A DNA stretch of 34,947 nt from Flammeovirgaceae bacterium (GCA_002691385.1 NZHT01000089.1:12516-47462), one strand, 5' to 3'; numbered from the stretch's first letter, positions 8,236-16,355 are shown. Program-made: numbers and translations. Notes: generated by a model from the sequence alone, not told the origin.

Positions 8236-8598
8236 CTAATCCCTAGCTAAATAAGCCTTTAAGGAAAGAATGTTTGCGGGACTGTTGCCAATAAAGATCT
8301 GTCCATCAACGATGAATACAGGACGTTTCAAAAAAGTATACTCTTGTTGGATCAGCTCTCTATAATCGGACTCTTGAAGGGATTTATCCTTTAAAGCTTT
8401 GTATTTCATGGATCTTTTTGAGAAAATAGCCTCATAGCTTCCTGCCAAATCATACATCTGATCAATTTCACCCAAGGTAAGTGCTCGAAGTTTGATGTCT
8501 ATTTTATCAAATCCATCTAAGGCAGTATCTAAATCTTTCATGATACGAATGCAGGTACTGCAAGTACCCAAAAAGAATATTTTTCTCATAATAATCAT
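8236..8598 (-). CDS. ArsC/Spx-family (arsenate reductase-related) thioredoxin-fold protein
   Basis: A 120-residue protein (117 if the second Met at 8589 is the start). The redox site is GTCSTC, with Cys13 and Cys16 in a CxxC arrangement as in Spx, rather than the single catalytic Cys of classical ArsC. The region TFLKRPVFIVDGQIFIG corresponds to the conserved LIKRP segment and glutaredoxin-like core of the family. Members reduce arsenate using glutathione or act as redox-sensing regulators; here the function cannot be chosen, and no arsenic genes are nearby. A perfect -7 box lies at 8612-8619. It converges with the S10 peptidase, 4 bp apart. Confidence 0.82.
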   Translation of the reverse strand: MIIMRKIFFLGTCSTCIRIMKDLDTALDGFDKIDIKLRALTLGEIDQMYDLAGSYEAIFSKRSMKYKALKDKSLQESDYRELIQQEYTFLKRPVFIVDGQIFIGNSPANILSLKAYLARD

Positions 8599-8611
8599 TT
8601 ATTTTAAGGTT

Positions 8612-8619
8612 CAAAAATA
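8612..8619 (-). promoter_or_regulatory. -7 box (TATTTTTG) of the ArsC-like gene
   Basis: On the minus strand this reads TATTTTTG, an exact match to the Bacteroidota TAnnTTTG element, about 14 bp before the first possible ATG (8598). I see no good -33 TTTG at the usual distance. Confidence 0.4.
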
Positions 8620-8760
8620 ATAGAAATCAATGGATCACTCTCATTTTTAATAGGGTTCTATTCATTTATAATTGTGATTTGAGGATAAAGTATCTCAATT
8701 TTTATTAAAAATGCTGAATTTCTATTAATTTAAAATCTTCTTATAATCAAACCTTGCAAT

Positions 8761-9648
8761 ATGGAAATCGCAATACACAATTGGATGCGGGCCGAGAGTA
8801 TCGAAACAACCCTTGCTCGAATCTCAGGTCTGGGTTACGACAAAATTGAAATCCAAGGAAGTCCTGAGCTATATGACAGTACGCATGTCTTGTCACTGCT
8901 GAAAACCCATAATTTAACCTGTTGGGGAGCAGTAACCTTGATGCTCGAAGATCGTAACTTGTTAGCCAAAGATGCCACAAAAAGAAAAAAATCTATTCAG
9001 TACGTTAAAGATGTTATACAAATGGTGAATCGACTGGAAGGGCATATGGTATCTGTGGTACCAGCTACAGTCGGAAAGCTAGTACCAGAGGGTAGACCAG
9101 AAGACGAGTGGCTTCTGGCGGTAGATGCGCTACAAGAGATTTATGAATACTCAGAAAAACTTGGTATTCTTATTGGAATTGAGCCTATTAATAGATTTGA
9201 AACCTATTTCATTAATCGGAGTGATCAAGCACTTGCACTGGCCACAGAAGTAGGTCCCAATTGTGGAGTGTGTCTAGATACCTTTCATATGAATATTGAG
9301 GAAATCGATATGGTGGAGTCAATCAAAAATAGTAAAGATCGTTTGGTAGGTTTTCATGTAGCAGACAACAATCGAATGGCTCCTGGCATGGGACATCTTC
9401 CATGGACTGACATCTTAAATGCCTTAAAAAGCATCAATTATGACCGTATCCTTTCAGTTGAATTTTGCTCGCCGTTGGATCGAACTCCTGCAAATCCTTA
9501 TCCTAATTCTATTGATGAACAACCTGAAAACCTAAGTCCTGAGCAAAGAAAATTTTTAGAAGATCATGGTAGTTCAGCAGTGACGGAATCTTTTTATCAA
9601 ATGCTATCAGAAAATTCAATTCAATTTTTAAGGAAACTTCTTTCATGA
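8761..9648 (+). CDS. Sugar phosphate isomerase/epimerase (xylose isomerase-like TIM barrel)
   Basis: A 295-residue metal-dependent TIM-barrel protein resembling D-tagatose/D-psicose 3-epimerases. Four expected metal ligands are in place: Glu141 in GIEPINRFE, Asp173 in CLDTFHMNIEE, His199 in GFHVADNNR and Glu234 in SVEFCSP. The substrate cannot be deduced; related proteins epimerise ketohexoses, inositol derivatives or act on 3-keto sugars. The start MEIAIHNWM is at the expected distance from the first strand. It is divergent from the ArsC-like gene (162-bp gap) and is followed 111 bp later by a VOC protein; no sugar transporter or kinase is adjacent. Confidence 0.88.
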   Translation: MEIAIHNWMRAESIETTLARISGLGYDKIEIQGSPELYDSTHVLSLLKTHNLTCWGAVTLMLEDRNLLAKDATKRKKSIQYVKDVIQMVNRLEGHMVSVVPATVGKLVPEGRPEDEWLLAVDALQEIYEYSEKLGILIGIEPINRFETYFINRSDQALALATEVGPNCGVCLDTFHMNIEEIDMVESIKNSKDRLVGFHVADNNRMAPGMGHLPWTDILNALKSINYDRILSVEFCSPLDRTPANPYPNSIDEQPENLSPEQRKFLEDHGSSAVTESFYQMLSENSIQFLRKLLS

Positions 9649-9759
9649 TTCTAACCAATATCAAAACATTTGATCATGAAAAATCTGTAAATGAAAATGA
9701 GTAACCTAATTCAGCATTAAGGTCTCTTTCTTTTTTTGAGAAGTTTAAACAATAACTCC

Positions 9760-10248
9760 ATGGCAAAAGCACTAAAAATCAATCATGTCGCCTTAATAGT
9801 TAACGATCTAGAAGCCGCTTGTCTTTTTTATGAAAAAGAATTGGGATTAATGCCTCTTCCAGCCTTTTTATTTGATTATCCTACGGCTTTTTTCAAATTC
9901 AATGATCAACAACAATTGCATTTGACCGAATGGGAAGATTCTCATTCATTTAGAGGTCATATCTGTTTGCAAGTAGATGATATCAGTTCCCTATTTTTTA
10001 GGATGAAAACCCTGGGAATCATTGATATACAACCTTGGGGTAAAGTAAGACAACTTCCTGATGGAGCCATTCAAATGTTTATTCGAGATCCATCTGGGAA
10101 TCTAGTGGAATTGTCTTCAGATCCAAAAGATCCTATTGACCAAAAAATTTTTGAAGATGAGCTGTATCAGGAAGGTATTTATGTTTCGGGGAGAAATGAT
10201 TTTAGGGGTTATAAATCCAAAGACGCCACCTTGTATCATAGGAAATAA
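9760..10248 (+). CDS. VOC (glyoxalase/bleomycin-resistance fold) protein
   Basis: A 162-residue single-domain vicinal oxygen chelate protein with two beta-alpha-beta-beta-beta repeats. Likely metal ligands are the His in KINHVALIVNDLE near the N-terminus, the His in FRGHICLQVDD that opens the second repeat, and the Glu in NLVELSSDP at the end. The DPSGNLVEL motif is typical. The ATG at 9760 (MAKALKINHV) is preferred to a TTG at 9736, which would add eight residues not seen in such proteins. The substrate is unknown; the family covers glyoxalases, dioxygenases and resistance proteins. It sits alone before a convergent protease gene. Confidence 0.85.
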   Translation: MAKALKINHVALIVNDLEAACLFYEKELGLMPLPAFLFDYPTAFFKFNDQQQLHLTEWEDSHSFRGHICLQVDDISSLFFRMKTLGIIDIQPWGKVRQLPDGAIQMFIRDPSGNLVELSSDPKDPIDQKIFEDELYQEGIYVSGRNDFRGYKSKDATLYHRK

Positions 10249-10332
10249 TTGGTGTACAAATACTAATAAGTATTGATTTTCAGATGGCTATTTATAGCAT
10301 TTAGACTCTATGTTAAAGTATATCCTTATAGA

Positions 10333-11475
10333 CTAACCTAGTGAAAAAGGCTGTGGACTGAAGCACAAGAGAAAGATCAACATCGCCACCCAACCAATCA
10401 CATTTCTTTTTTCATCCAAGGGCGTATCGTCTGCTGCTTTGGGATGATAAACTCCTAAAAATCGGCCGATTAAAAACACAAAAAGCAACCAACCATCATA
10501 ACCCACTATATCCATAAAACTGCTCATCGCATATTGTAGGGCCAATAGTACTACGGCAAAAAACCAACGGTCTCTTATCACTGGGATCATTGAAGCTACG
10601 GCCAAAAAGACAAAATAAAGATAAATTCCAACGTAGGCAATAAAAGTAAAGATACTCTCAAGAGAAACGTCTATCAGTTGGTCTGGTGAAATCCAGCCCA
10701 ACCCAGCATAAAATAGAAATATAGTATAAAAAACTTGATTGATTCTTTGGGCTATTTTGGATCCAAATAAGCCGAAAACAACATGTCCTCCATCCAATTG
10801 ACCAATGGGCAATAAATTTAGTGCCGTAAAAAATAAAGCCAAATAGCCGGCCAAAATATAAGGATAATGGATCATTTCATTTGGGTGGGGCAGTAAATCG
10901 GGATCCGCAACGAAGGTCTTAAAAAACCAAAAAATAAGATTTTCTCCCAACTGAAACGCCATCCCTTCGGCTTCATAAACATGATCAGCATAATCCAATC
11001 CATACACTTCATATTCTGGATGGACTTCAAAGATGTACTCGACAGGTGGCAAATGACTGAAGCCATACCATAGAACCAAGAGGGCCATCACAAATCCAGC
11101 GATGGGTCCCGACACGCCTACATCAAAATATTCTCGACGACTTTGAATGACTGCTTTGATGCGAATGAATGCTCCCATGGTACCAAACGAAGGCATACCG
11201 GGAATAAAACCGAGCCACATGGGAATGTAATAAGGCAAGGTCACCTTAATCTGATTCATTCGGGCTACTATATAATGCCCCATCTCATGAATGGTCAGAA
11301 TCAGTAAAAAAGGAATAGAAAAGGACAAGCCATTCCAAAGCTCGGCTTGAGACAAGGAATATTCGCCAAGAAAAAGCCATCGACCATACATCCATTCGGC
11401 TCCCGCTATCGTAGTCGTGATCACGGTGATGATAAAAAGGATGGTATGAATCAGTATTTCCTTTTGCTTTTTCAT
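10333..11475 (-). CDS. Site-2-type membrane metalloprotease (M50 family)
   Basis: An intramembrane zinc protease of 380 residues with about eight hydrophobic segments. The zinc site HEMGH is at 63-67 in a hydrophobic helix, and the third ligand Asp228 lies in LLPIGQLDGGH. The SGPIAG motif at 122-127 is typical of the family. There is no PDZ domain, so it is unlike RseP and closer to short archaeal/cyanobacterial S2P homologues. Members cleave transmembrane anti-sigma factors or membrane-bound regulators, but no such partner is next to it. The ATG overlaps the HAD gene's stop (ATGA), so translation is coupled to that gene. Confidence 0.9.
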   Translation of the reverse strand: MKKQKEILIHTILFIITVITTTIAGAEWMYGRWLFLGEYSLSQAELWNGLSFSIPFLLILTIHEMGHYIVARMNQIKVTLPYYIPMWLGFIPGMPSFGTMGAFIRIKAVIQSRREYFDVGVSGPIAGFVMALLVLWYGFSHLPPVEYIFEVHPEYEVYGLDYADHVYEAEGMAFQLGENLIFWFFKTFVADPDLLPHPNEMIHYPYILAGYLALFFTALNLLPIGQLDGGHVVFGLFGSKIAQRINQVFYTIFLFYAGLGWISPDQLIDVSLESIFTFIAYVGIYLYFVFLAVASMIPVIRDRWFFAVVLLALQYAMSSFMDIVGYDGWLLFVFLIGRFLGVYHPKAADDTPLDEKRNVIGWVAMLIFLLCFSPQPFSLG

Positions 11476-12095
11476 TTCAATTGATCTAGAATCTGCTCTG
11501 AATAGGTTACCTGTATGGCTTGAATCCCACAGTCTTGGGCCACGATTATGTTTTCTATGCGATCATCAAAAAATAATGTTTTTGTAGGGTTTAAATTTTG
11601 CAAGTCAATGACTTTTTTATAAATGAGCAGATCTGGTTTTCTCAGTCCCAATTCATGTGAATAATAAGCCTCATGCACGATTTCACTCATCATCTTTGAC
11701 GGTATAAGCTCCCCTACGCGTCGATCAAATGCCCTTTGATGTATAGGATTGGTGTTACTCAAAATCAATACCTTGAATTGTTTTTTTAACTCTAGCATCA
11801 AATGTAGCTTATCCAGCGAGATATTACCCAAAAAGGAATTCCAGATGGCTTCAAAGGAGGTTTGAGAAAGTTCGGTAGACAGTAATTCATTGACTACTTG
11901 GCAAAAGTCCGTATCTGTAATCTTTCCCATCTCATAATCGACCAAATCTTGGGATTTAGAAATTAAGCGGATTATATCCTTGGCAGACTTATCTGAATAT
12001 TTTTGAAATTGATCGATAACTCTTTTTGAATCTAGATCAATGATCACCTCTCCAAGGTCAAAAATAATTGTTTCAATATCTTTTAAATCAATCAT
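11472..12095 (-). CDS. HAD-superfamily phosphatase, YihX-like (HAD-IA)
   Basis: A 207-residue cytosolic phosphatase. The nucleophile Asp13 is in IFDLGEVIID; as in the YihX group the second Asp of the usual DxD is replaced (D-L-G). Motif II is ILSNTNPIH, Lys of motif III is in GLRKPDLLIYKK, and the acidic motif IV is FFDDRIENI. YihX of E. coli dephosphorylates alpha-D-glucose 1-phosphate, but substrate is not predictable here. It is the first gene of a two-gene unit with the M50 protease (4-bp ATGA overlap) and begins 28 bp after the decayed transporter on the same strand. A near-match -7 box TAAAATTG ends three bases before the ATG. Confidence 0.88.
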   Translation of the reverse strand: MIDLKDIETIIFDLGEVIIDLDSKRVIDQFQKYSDKSAKDIIRLISKSQDLVDYEMGKITDTDFCQVVNELLSTELSQTSFEAIWNSFLGNISLDKLHLMLELKKQFKVLILSNTNPIHQRAFDRRVGELIPSKMMSEIVHEAYYSHELGLRKPDLLIYKKVIDLQNLNPTKTLFFDDRIENIIVAQDCGIQAIQVTYSEQILDQLK

Positions 12096-12123
12096 TTACA
12101 ATTTTAGTATTTATTGAATAATA

Positions 12124-12600
12124 TTAGGCTTTGTAATCCACCAATTTTACTGAAATATCAATGACTTTTTCCTCGGTAATCTCATAATCTCTCATCAGGT
12201 AAATAACTACTAAAGTCCCCAATATAGGTAATACAGAGAAAAACAATCATAAACCAAACAATGCCTCTTCGGTTTGAGTAAAACCTCCAGATTCCCAACC
12301 AATTACTGATAAAATGACCCCACTTAATCCTCCATCAATTCCAAATCCAAATTTTACCATCCACCAATATATAGTTCCAAAAATGCCCTCACGCCTTTTT
12401 CCTGTATTCAACTCATCTAAGTCAATCACATCTGCGGTCATTGACATCATCAGTGTAAATAATCCCCCAATCTCAATGGAGAAAAAGGGTAATTCAAGTA
12501 AAAACATGTAAGACTTTCCTGGTATAAATAAAAACGAAAGCATAATATACCCTACAATAGAAACTGATTGCGATACTATAAATGCCCTTCTTTTACCCAC
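12124..12600 (-). pseudogene. Decayed GPH-family (MelB-like) sugar:cation symporter, C-terminal third
   Basis: The frame encodes the C-terminal part of a glycoside-pentoside-hexuronide symporter: an intracellular loop GKRRAF, two hydrophobic helices, and the signature ADVIDLDELNTGKRREGIFG, followed by IYWWMVKFGFG. A TGA at 12247-12249 interrupts the frame, but the same frame continues for 40 more codons (LFFSVLPILGTLVVIYLMRD, then EITEEK) to a TAA at 12124, just as the family's last helix and tail should. A TAA also lies two codons before the GTG at 12600, and the N-terminal two thirds of the transporter are missing upstream. The stop probably replaced an Arg codon (CGA or AGA to TGA). This is a dead remnant unless the read contains errors. 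Confidence 0.85.
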
Positions 12601-12966
12601 TTTTTATCTCAAAAATCAGCTTCATTAGTTCCTAAAAAAATTCTCATTAATCATAAAAATGTGCTCTTTTCAAAATTTGATCTCAATAAAAACTATTTAT
12701 TCGCACATTTAACCGTTTTTTAAAATAAATAAAACAATCGAAGGTCTCTTATTTTTCTCTAATAATGATGCAAGAGGTGCTCTTTATAGCAAATTAGCCC
12801 TCTTTGAGCATTTGAAAGATTTACGCTACATTTATCTGTTGAATAAGTTAAATATTACTGTAAAGATGATATGGTTAAAAGTTTTGTTGGGCAATAAAAA
12901 TAAAATTATTTTGCAATTACTATTTTTTATTTAATCAATGTTTTTGATAGATTCAACAAAAAATAA

Positions 12967-13441
12967 ATGACAATAAAAATTGTACAATTAGAGGAGAAAA
13001 AGTTAATCGGACAAAATATAAAAATTACTTTTATTGACAATGCGGCATGTCTTCTGTGGAGCACAATTTGTACCAAGAATAAAAGAAATTCATAATAAAG
13101 TTTCAAAGATAAAATTTAAATGCATATCTACCCGCTCATGAATCATAATCAATTTCAACCAAACAATGAGTTTGAAAAATGGGCAGCAGTAGAAGTTCTT
13201 GAATTTAAAATATTCCTAATGGAATGAAATCATTTGTTCTGAAGGAAGGACTATATGCTGTGTTTCATTATAAGGTTCAAATTCTGACAGTAAAGTGTTT
13301 GAACATATTTTTTCAGAATGGTTATCAAAAGCTGTGTTAGAAATTGATGATAAACCTTATTTTGAAGTCTTGGGAAAGAAATATAGAAACAATGACCAGA
13401 ATTCAGAAGAAGAAATTTGGACTCCAGTTATTGAAAAATAA
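12967..13441 (+). pseudogene. Frameshifted GyrI-like (AraC effector-binding-domain) gene
   Basis: A full-length, about 156-residue GyrI-like small-molecule-binding protein is recognisable, but spread over several frames. It begins at the ATG at 12967 (MTIKIVQLEEKKLIGQNI), moves to another frame by 13067 (FVPRIKEIHNKVSK), returns by 13120 (MHIYPLM, then NEFEKWAAVEVLEFK), shifts near 13209 (NIPNGMKSFVLKEGLYAVF) and again near 13274 (FEHIFSEWL, then DDKPYFEVLGKKY and NSEEEIWTPVIEK) to a TAA at 13439-13441. The last two shifts are each explained by one missing base in an A or G run. The EFEKWAAVEV, GLYAVF and NSEEEIW-P motifs are those of Bacteroidota GyrI-like proteins. No single frame exceeds 60 codons. 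Confidence 0.85.
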
Positions 13442-13697
13442 AAATGATTACACTATAATAGTATAACCGATTTATTATTTTAGTGGAGTTCTCATTCGAA
13501 ATATCGAACATGAGTTTTACACCAAAAGGAGAGATTGAGAGTTCGGGAAAATAGGAGAAGTTAATGTTTTACTTGAACTAAAGAAAATTTTACACCTATC
13601 TGTTACTTTGCTTTGAATTCAGTGTCGAAACATCTATAATTGTTTCTACAAGACAATTTTTAGGACCAAGTAATAATTGTATAAAATTATAAATGCG
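13442..13697. other. Stretch without a supported gene
   Basis: Short open pieces exist (for example around 13545-13615 on the plus strand) but I recognise none. Given the adjacent decayed gene this may be further degraded coding DNA. The 366 bp before the GyrI-like remnant (12601-12966) likewise contain only an ATG-poor open stretch of about 73 codons (12713-12933, plus) that I cannot assign. Confidence 0.4.
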
Positions 13698-14291
13698 ATG
13701 TCAAGGATAAAAATCTTAACAATAACATTTGCCATAACTTCATTTGGGTTGGCTTATTATCTCTATTATTCAATCAATACTACAATTCAAGAGACCAAAA
13801 GGATCTCAACTATGGAAGCTGACATTATTGATCAACTCAAACTGATCCGTGAAGCTGAATTGGGGTACAAAGCTGTTTATGGGAAATATACGAGTAATTG
13901 GGACAGTTTATTGCATTTTGTGGATTCCGGATACTTTTATATTACCCAACGAACTGAAACAGTTATCACACTTGATTACGGTGCAGACAGCACTTCAGTT
14001 CAAATAGACACCCTCGGTAGAAAACAAGTCTTGGACTCTTTATTCGGGGCTCACAAATATCCAAACTTCAAATTAGCTGATCTTCCTTTTGTCCCTGGCA
14101 TTGCCCCTAAAATTAAGTTTCTTATTTGGGCAGATGAGATAAAAAAGGCGAACTTACTAGTTAGTGCCATCGAAGTTTGGAATCCTTCTCCAATCAACCC
14201 AAATAGAGATGAAGACAGCGAAATCAATATCAAAAAACCGTTGAGATTCGGTTCGAGAACAAATATCACTACGGCAGGTAACTGGGAATAA
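13698..14291 (+). CDS. Single-span membrane protein of unknown function, conserved in Bacteroidota
   Basis: A 197-residue protein: short basic cytoplasmic start (MSRIK), one membrane helix at about residues 6-27, then a helical stretch with IREAELGYKAVYGKY, and a mixed C-terminal domain ending in polar residues. I recall similar proteins next to DUF3822 in other Bacteroidota but know no function. The topology is that of PilN-like or pseudopilin-like proteins, which is an inference from shape only. The ATG at 13698 is preferred to a TTG seven codons earlier because it puts the basic residues directly before the helix. A DUF3822 gene starts two bases after its stop, so the two are surely cotranscribed. 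Confidence 0.75.
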   Translation: MSRIKILTITFAITSFGLAYYLYYSINTTIQETKRISTMEADIIDQLKLIREAELGYKAVYGKYTSNWDSLLHFVDSGYFYITQRTETVITLDYGADSTSVQIDTLGRKQVLDSLFGAHKYPNFKLADLPFVPGIAPKIKFLIWADEIKKANLLVSAIEVWNPSPINPNRDEDSEINIKKPLRFGSRTNITTAGNWE

Positions 14292-14293
14292 AA

Positions 14294-15178
14294 TTGGAAA
14301 CAGATACTAAAAAATATTTTTTATTGGTACATCGAGTAAAAGATGAATCTTTTAATATTGAAGAGCTGCATAATTATGTGCTGTCATTGCAAATAGGTGT
14401 TAAAGATTTGCAGTTTTGCGTTACCAATTCACTCCAAAAAGTTGTTCTATTTGAAAGTTACTCTTTTGAAAATGTTAAAACCGTAAATACGCGAGTCCAG
14501 GCTATCGCCGATATCTATAAAAATAACGCCATTCTTTCAGCGGGTTTTTGGAAAAATATTTTCGTCTCCTTCAAAACCCATAAATTTACCCTGGTACCTG
14601 AAAATCTCTATGCTGATCATTCAGATCTCGACTTTCTAGAGGTTAACAGTGTCATCAATCCTATTATTGAAACAACGCACCATTGCCTGCACAAATCATT
14701 AGGTCTGGTAAATGTTTTTACGGGAGATTTAAGATTAATGAAATTGATAAAATCCTTTTATCAATCTGTTGAAATCAAAGTTCTGCATCAAGGAGGTGCT
14801 TTTATTGAAGGCATTGCCACAGTAGCTCAGGCATCTCAGGAAAGAGAAATGATGGTGTATGTGGATCGAGGTATCTTTCATATCGTTATATTTGAAAATA
14901 ATAGTCTTCATTACTATAATCAATTTGCTATCAAAAAAAATGAAGATGGTTTAAGGTATATCATGCTTTTATTTCAAGAACTCGGTTTACAGCAAAATAA
15001 AACCAACATTACCTTTTGGGGAAATATCGATGCAAACTCAAAGTTCATTTCACTTCTTGAAAAATATGTTAAAAACATTTTCTTTGGAAAAAGACCTTCA
15101 GAACTCAGCTTTGGCTATGAATTTGACGATATTCCAGAGCATCAATTTTTTGATCTCTTTAATATCCCTCTCAGCTAG
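14294..15178 (+). CDS. DUF3822-family protein, PilM/actin-like fold suspected
   Basis: A 294-residue soluble protein without signal peptide. The part from about 190 to 260 reads like the second half of an actin-like (ASKHA) ATPase such as PilM: MMVYVDRGIFHIVIFENNSL, a helix ending in LLFQELGL, then ITFWGNID. This resemblance is mine by eye. DUF3822 proteins are commonly found near coaD in Bacteroidota, as here. The start is TTG two bases after the preceding stop; no ATG follows before the conserved N-terminus. Its last base is the first base of the coaD GTG start. The upstream gene gives it a potential membrane partner, as PilM has PilN. Confidence 0.82.
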   Translation: METDTKKYFLLVHRVKDESFNIEELHNYVLSLQIGVKDLQFCVTNSLQKVVLFESYSFENVKTVNTRVQAIADIYKNNAILSAGFWKNIFVSFKTHKFTLVPENLYADHSDLDFLEVNSVINPIIETTHHCLHKSLGLVNVFTGDLRLMKLIKSFYQSVEIKVLHQGGAFIEGIATVAQASQEREMMVYVDRGIFHIVIFENNSLHYYNQFAIKKNEDGLRYIMLLFQELGLQQNKTNITFWGNIDANSKFISLLEKYVKNIFFGKRPSELSFGYEFDDIPEHQFFDLFNIPLS

Positions 15179-15633
15179 TGGAGAAGATTGCCCTATTTCC
15201 AGGATCATTTGATCCATTCACAAAAGGCCATCTTGACATCGTAAATCGATCCTTAAAATTATTTCATAAAGTCATCATAGCGATGGGTCACAACTCCAAG
15301 AAACATCGCTATTTTAACATTTTAAAAACTAAAAAATCTATCGAAAATTATTTCAAAAGTAATCCTCGGGTAGAAGTATTAGTCTATGATGGATTAACGG
15401 CTAAAATAGCTAATAAGGAGAATGCTCAATATTTGATCCGCGGACTAAGAAATACCACTGATTTTGAATATGAAAATTCATTATCTCAAATAAATAAACA
15501 TTTAAATCTTGATTTAGACACTGTTTTTCTAATTGCCTCTACTCAATTTGCACACATTAACTCTTCAATCATTAAAGAAGTACACAAGTATGGAGGAGAT
15601 ATCTCCGCCTTTATCCCTTTTAAACAATCATAA
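15178..15633 (+). CDS. coaD: Phosphopantetheine adenylyltransferase
   Basis: Transfers AMP from ATP to 4'-phosphopantetheine, the penultimate step of coenzyme A synthesis. The 151-residue length is standard. The nucleotidyltransferase signature PGSFDPFTKGHLDIVNRS is at residues 8-25 with the T/HxGH-type KGH, and the C-terminal SSIIKEV motif is present. The region LIRGLRNTTDFEYE is diagnostic of CoaD. It starts with GTG, overlapping the TAG of DUF3822 by one base. It overlaps the convergent Nudix gene by six bases at the 3' end. Confidence 0.96.
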   Translation: MEKIALFPGSFDPFTKGHLDIVNRSLKLFHKVIIAMGHNSKKHRYFNILKTKKSIENYFKSNPRVEVLVYDGLTAKIANKENAQYLIRGLRNTTDFEYENSLSQINKHLNLDLDTVFLIASTQFAHINSSIIKEVHKYGGDISAFIPFKQS

Positions 15634-16311
15634 AGTTTGCTTTTTCAGTAGTTTATGATATTCCTGCATCACTACGCGAATAGTTCGATAGGAGTCATAT
15701 AAAGATGCACGGACCTGACTCAAGGACATCCATTTCACATCGTCAATTCCTTCCTCAATTTGCGGCCTCATTTGTAAGTCATCTAAGCATTCCATTTGAT
15801 ACCAATACGTTTTTTTTAGAATGTATTTCTTATTTTTTGTATAAGTGTGCCAGGTATGGCAAATTTTCTCTTTTACAACAACCTTTACCCCGGTTTCTTC
15901 TTCAACTTCACGTAAAGCACAAGAACGTATGTCCTCATCCTTTTCCAACTTACCCTTAGGCAAATCCCAAAGTCCATTACGATATATCAATAAATTTTTT
16001 CCCTCTTTATCTACCACACCACCAGCGGCTCGAATAACTCTAAATTTTATTTTGATATATCGGGTCAAATCCTTTTTATTATTAGAAGAAATCGTAATTG
16101 AATCGACTTTTTTTAAAGCTTTATCTGTCATCAGCTGAAATAATTCCTCTACTTGAATGGGAGTTGCATTAATGATCAAGACATCATCAATAAATGCTCT
16201 AGTGGTAATTTTCTGAAATTTGGAATCCAAAACAACGGCATAAAATGCATCTTCTTCCAACTCTTCAGAACCTAATAAAAACACCGGTATGTCGTTAATA
16301 AAAATTTTCAT
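15628..16311 (-). CDS. Nudix hydrolase
   Basis: Hydrolyses a nucleoside diphosphate linked to another moiety. The Nudix box GKLEKDEDIRSCALREVEEE, continuing TGV, is complete (G-x5-E-x7-REVEEETG). It is preceded by RAAGGVVDKEGKNLLIYRNG and LWDLPKG. The N-terminal 90 residues form an extra domain (MKIFINDIPVFL onwards) that is common in Bacteroidota members next to pyrE. The ATG at 16311 (227 residues) is preferred to a TTG four codons upstream. It is divergent from pyrE across an 88-bp gap. Substrate is unknown. Confidence 0.9.
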   Translation of the reverse strand: MKIFINDIPVFLLGSEELEEDAFYAVVLDSKFQKITTRAFIDDVLIINATPIQVEELFQLMTDKALKKVDSITISSNNKKDLTRYIKIKFRVIRAAGGVVDKEGKNLLIYRNGLWDLPKGKLEKDEDIRSCALREVEEETGVKVVVKEKICHTWHTYTKNKKYILKKTYWYQMECLDDLQMRPQIEEGIDDVKWMSLSQVRASLYDSYRTIRVVMQEYHKLLKKQTL

Positions 16312-16355
16312 TAATATTATCAATCAATAATTATGTAATTATGCTTTTATCCGAG

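Noticed and set aside
10262-10277. AATACT/AGTATT hairpin with four-base loop as a terminator between the VOC and M50 genes
   Set aside because: Six A/T-rich base pairs and no T tract; too weak to call.
12247-12249. TGA as selenocysteine or programmed readthrough in the transporter
   Set aside because: The gene lacks its N-terminal two thirds and has another in-frame stop just upstream of 12600, so simple decay is the better explanation.
12713-12933. Open stretch of about 73 codons on the plus strand with the pattern ARGALYSKLALFEHLKDLRY
   Set aside because: No start codon near its beginning, a low-complexity AT-rich tail and no recognisable family. It may be another decayed fragment, but I cannot support a call.
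13545-13615. Open piece EFGKIGEVNVLLELKKIL after the GyrI-like remnant
   Set aside because: Too short and not recognised; kept only as part of the unassigned stretch.
15705-16138. Plus-strand frames of 84 and 97 codons opposite the Nudix gene
   Set aside because: Antisense shadows of a well-conserved Nudix domain.
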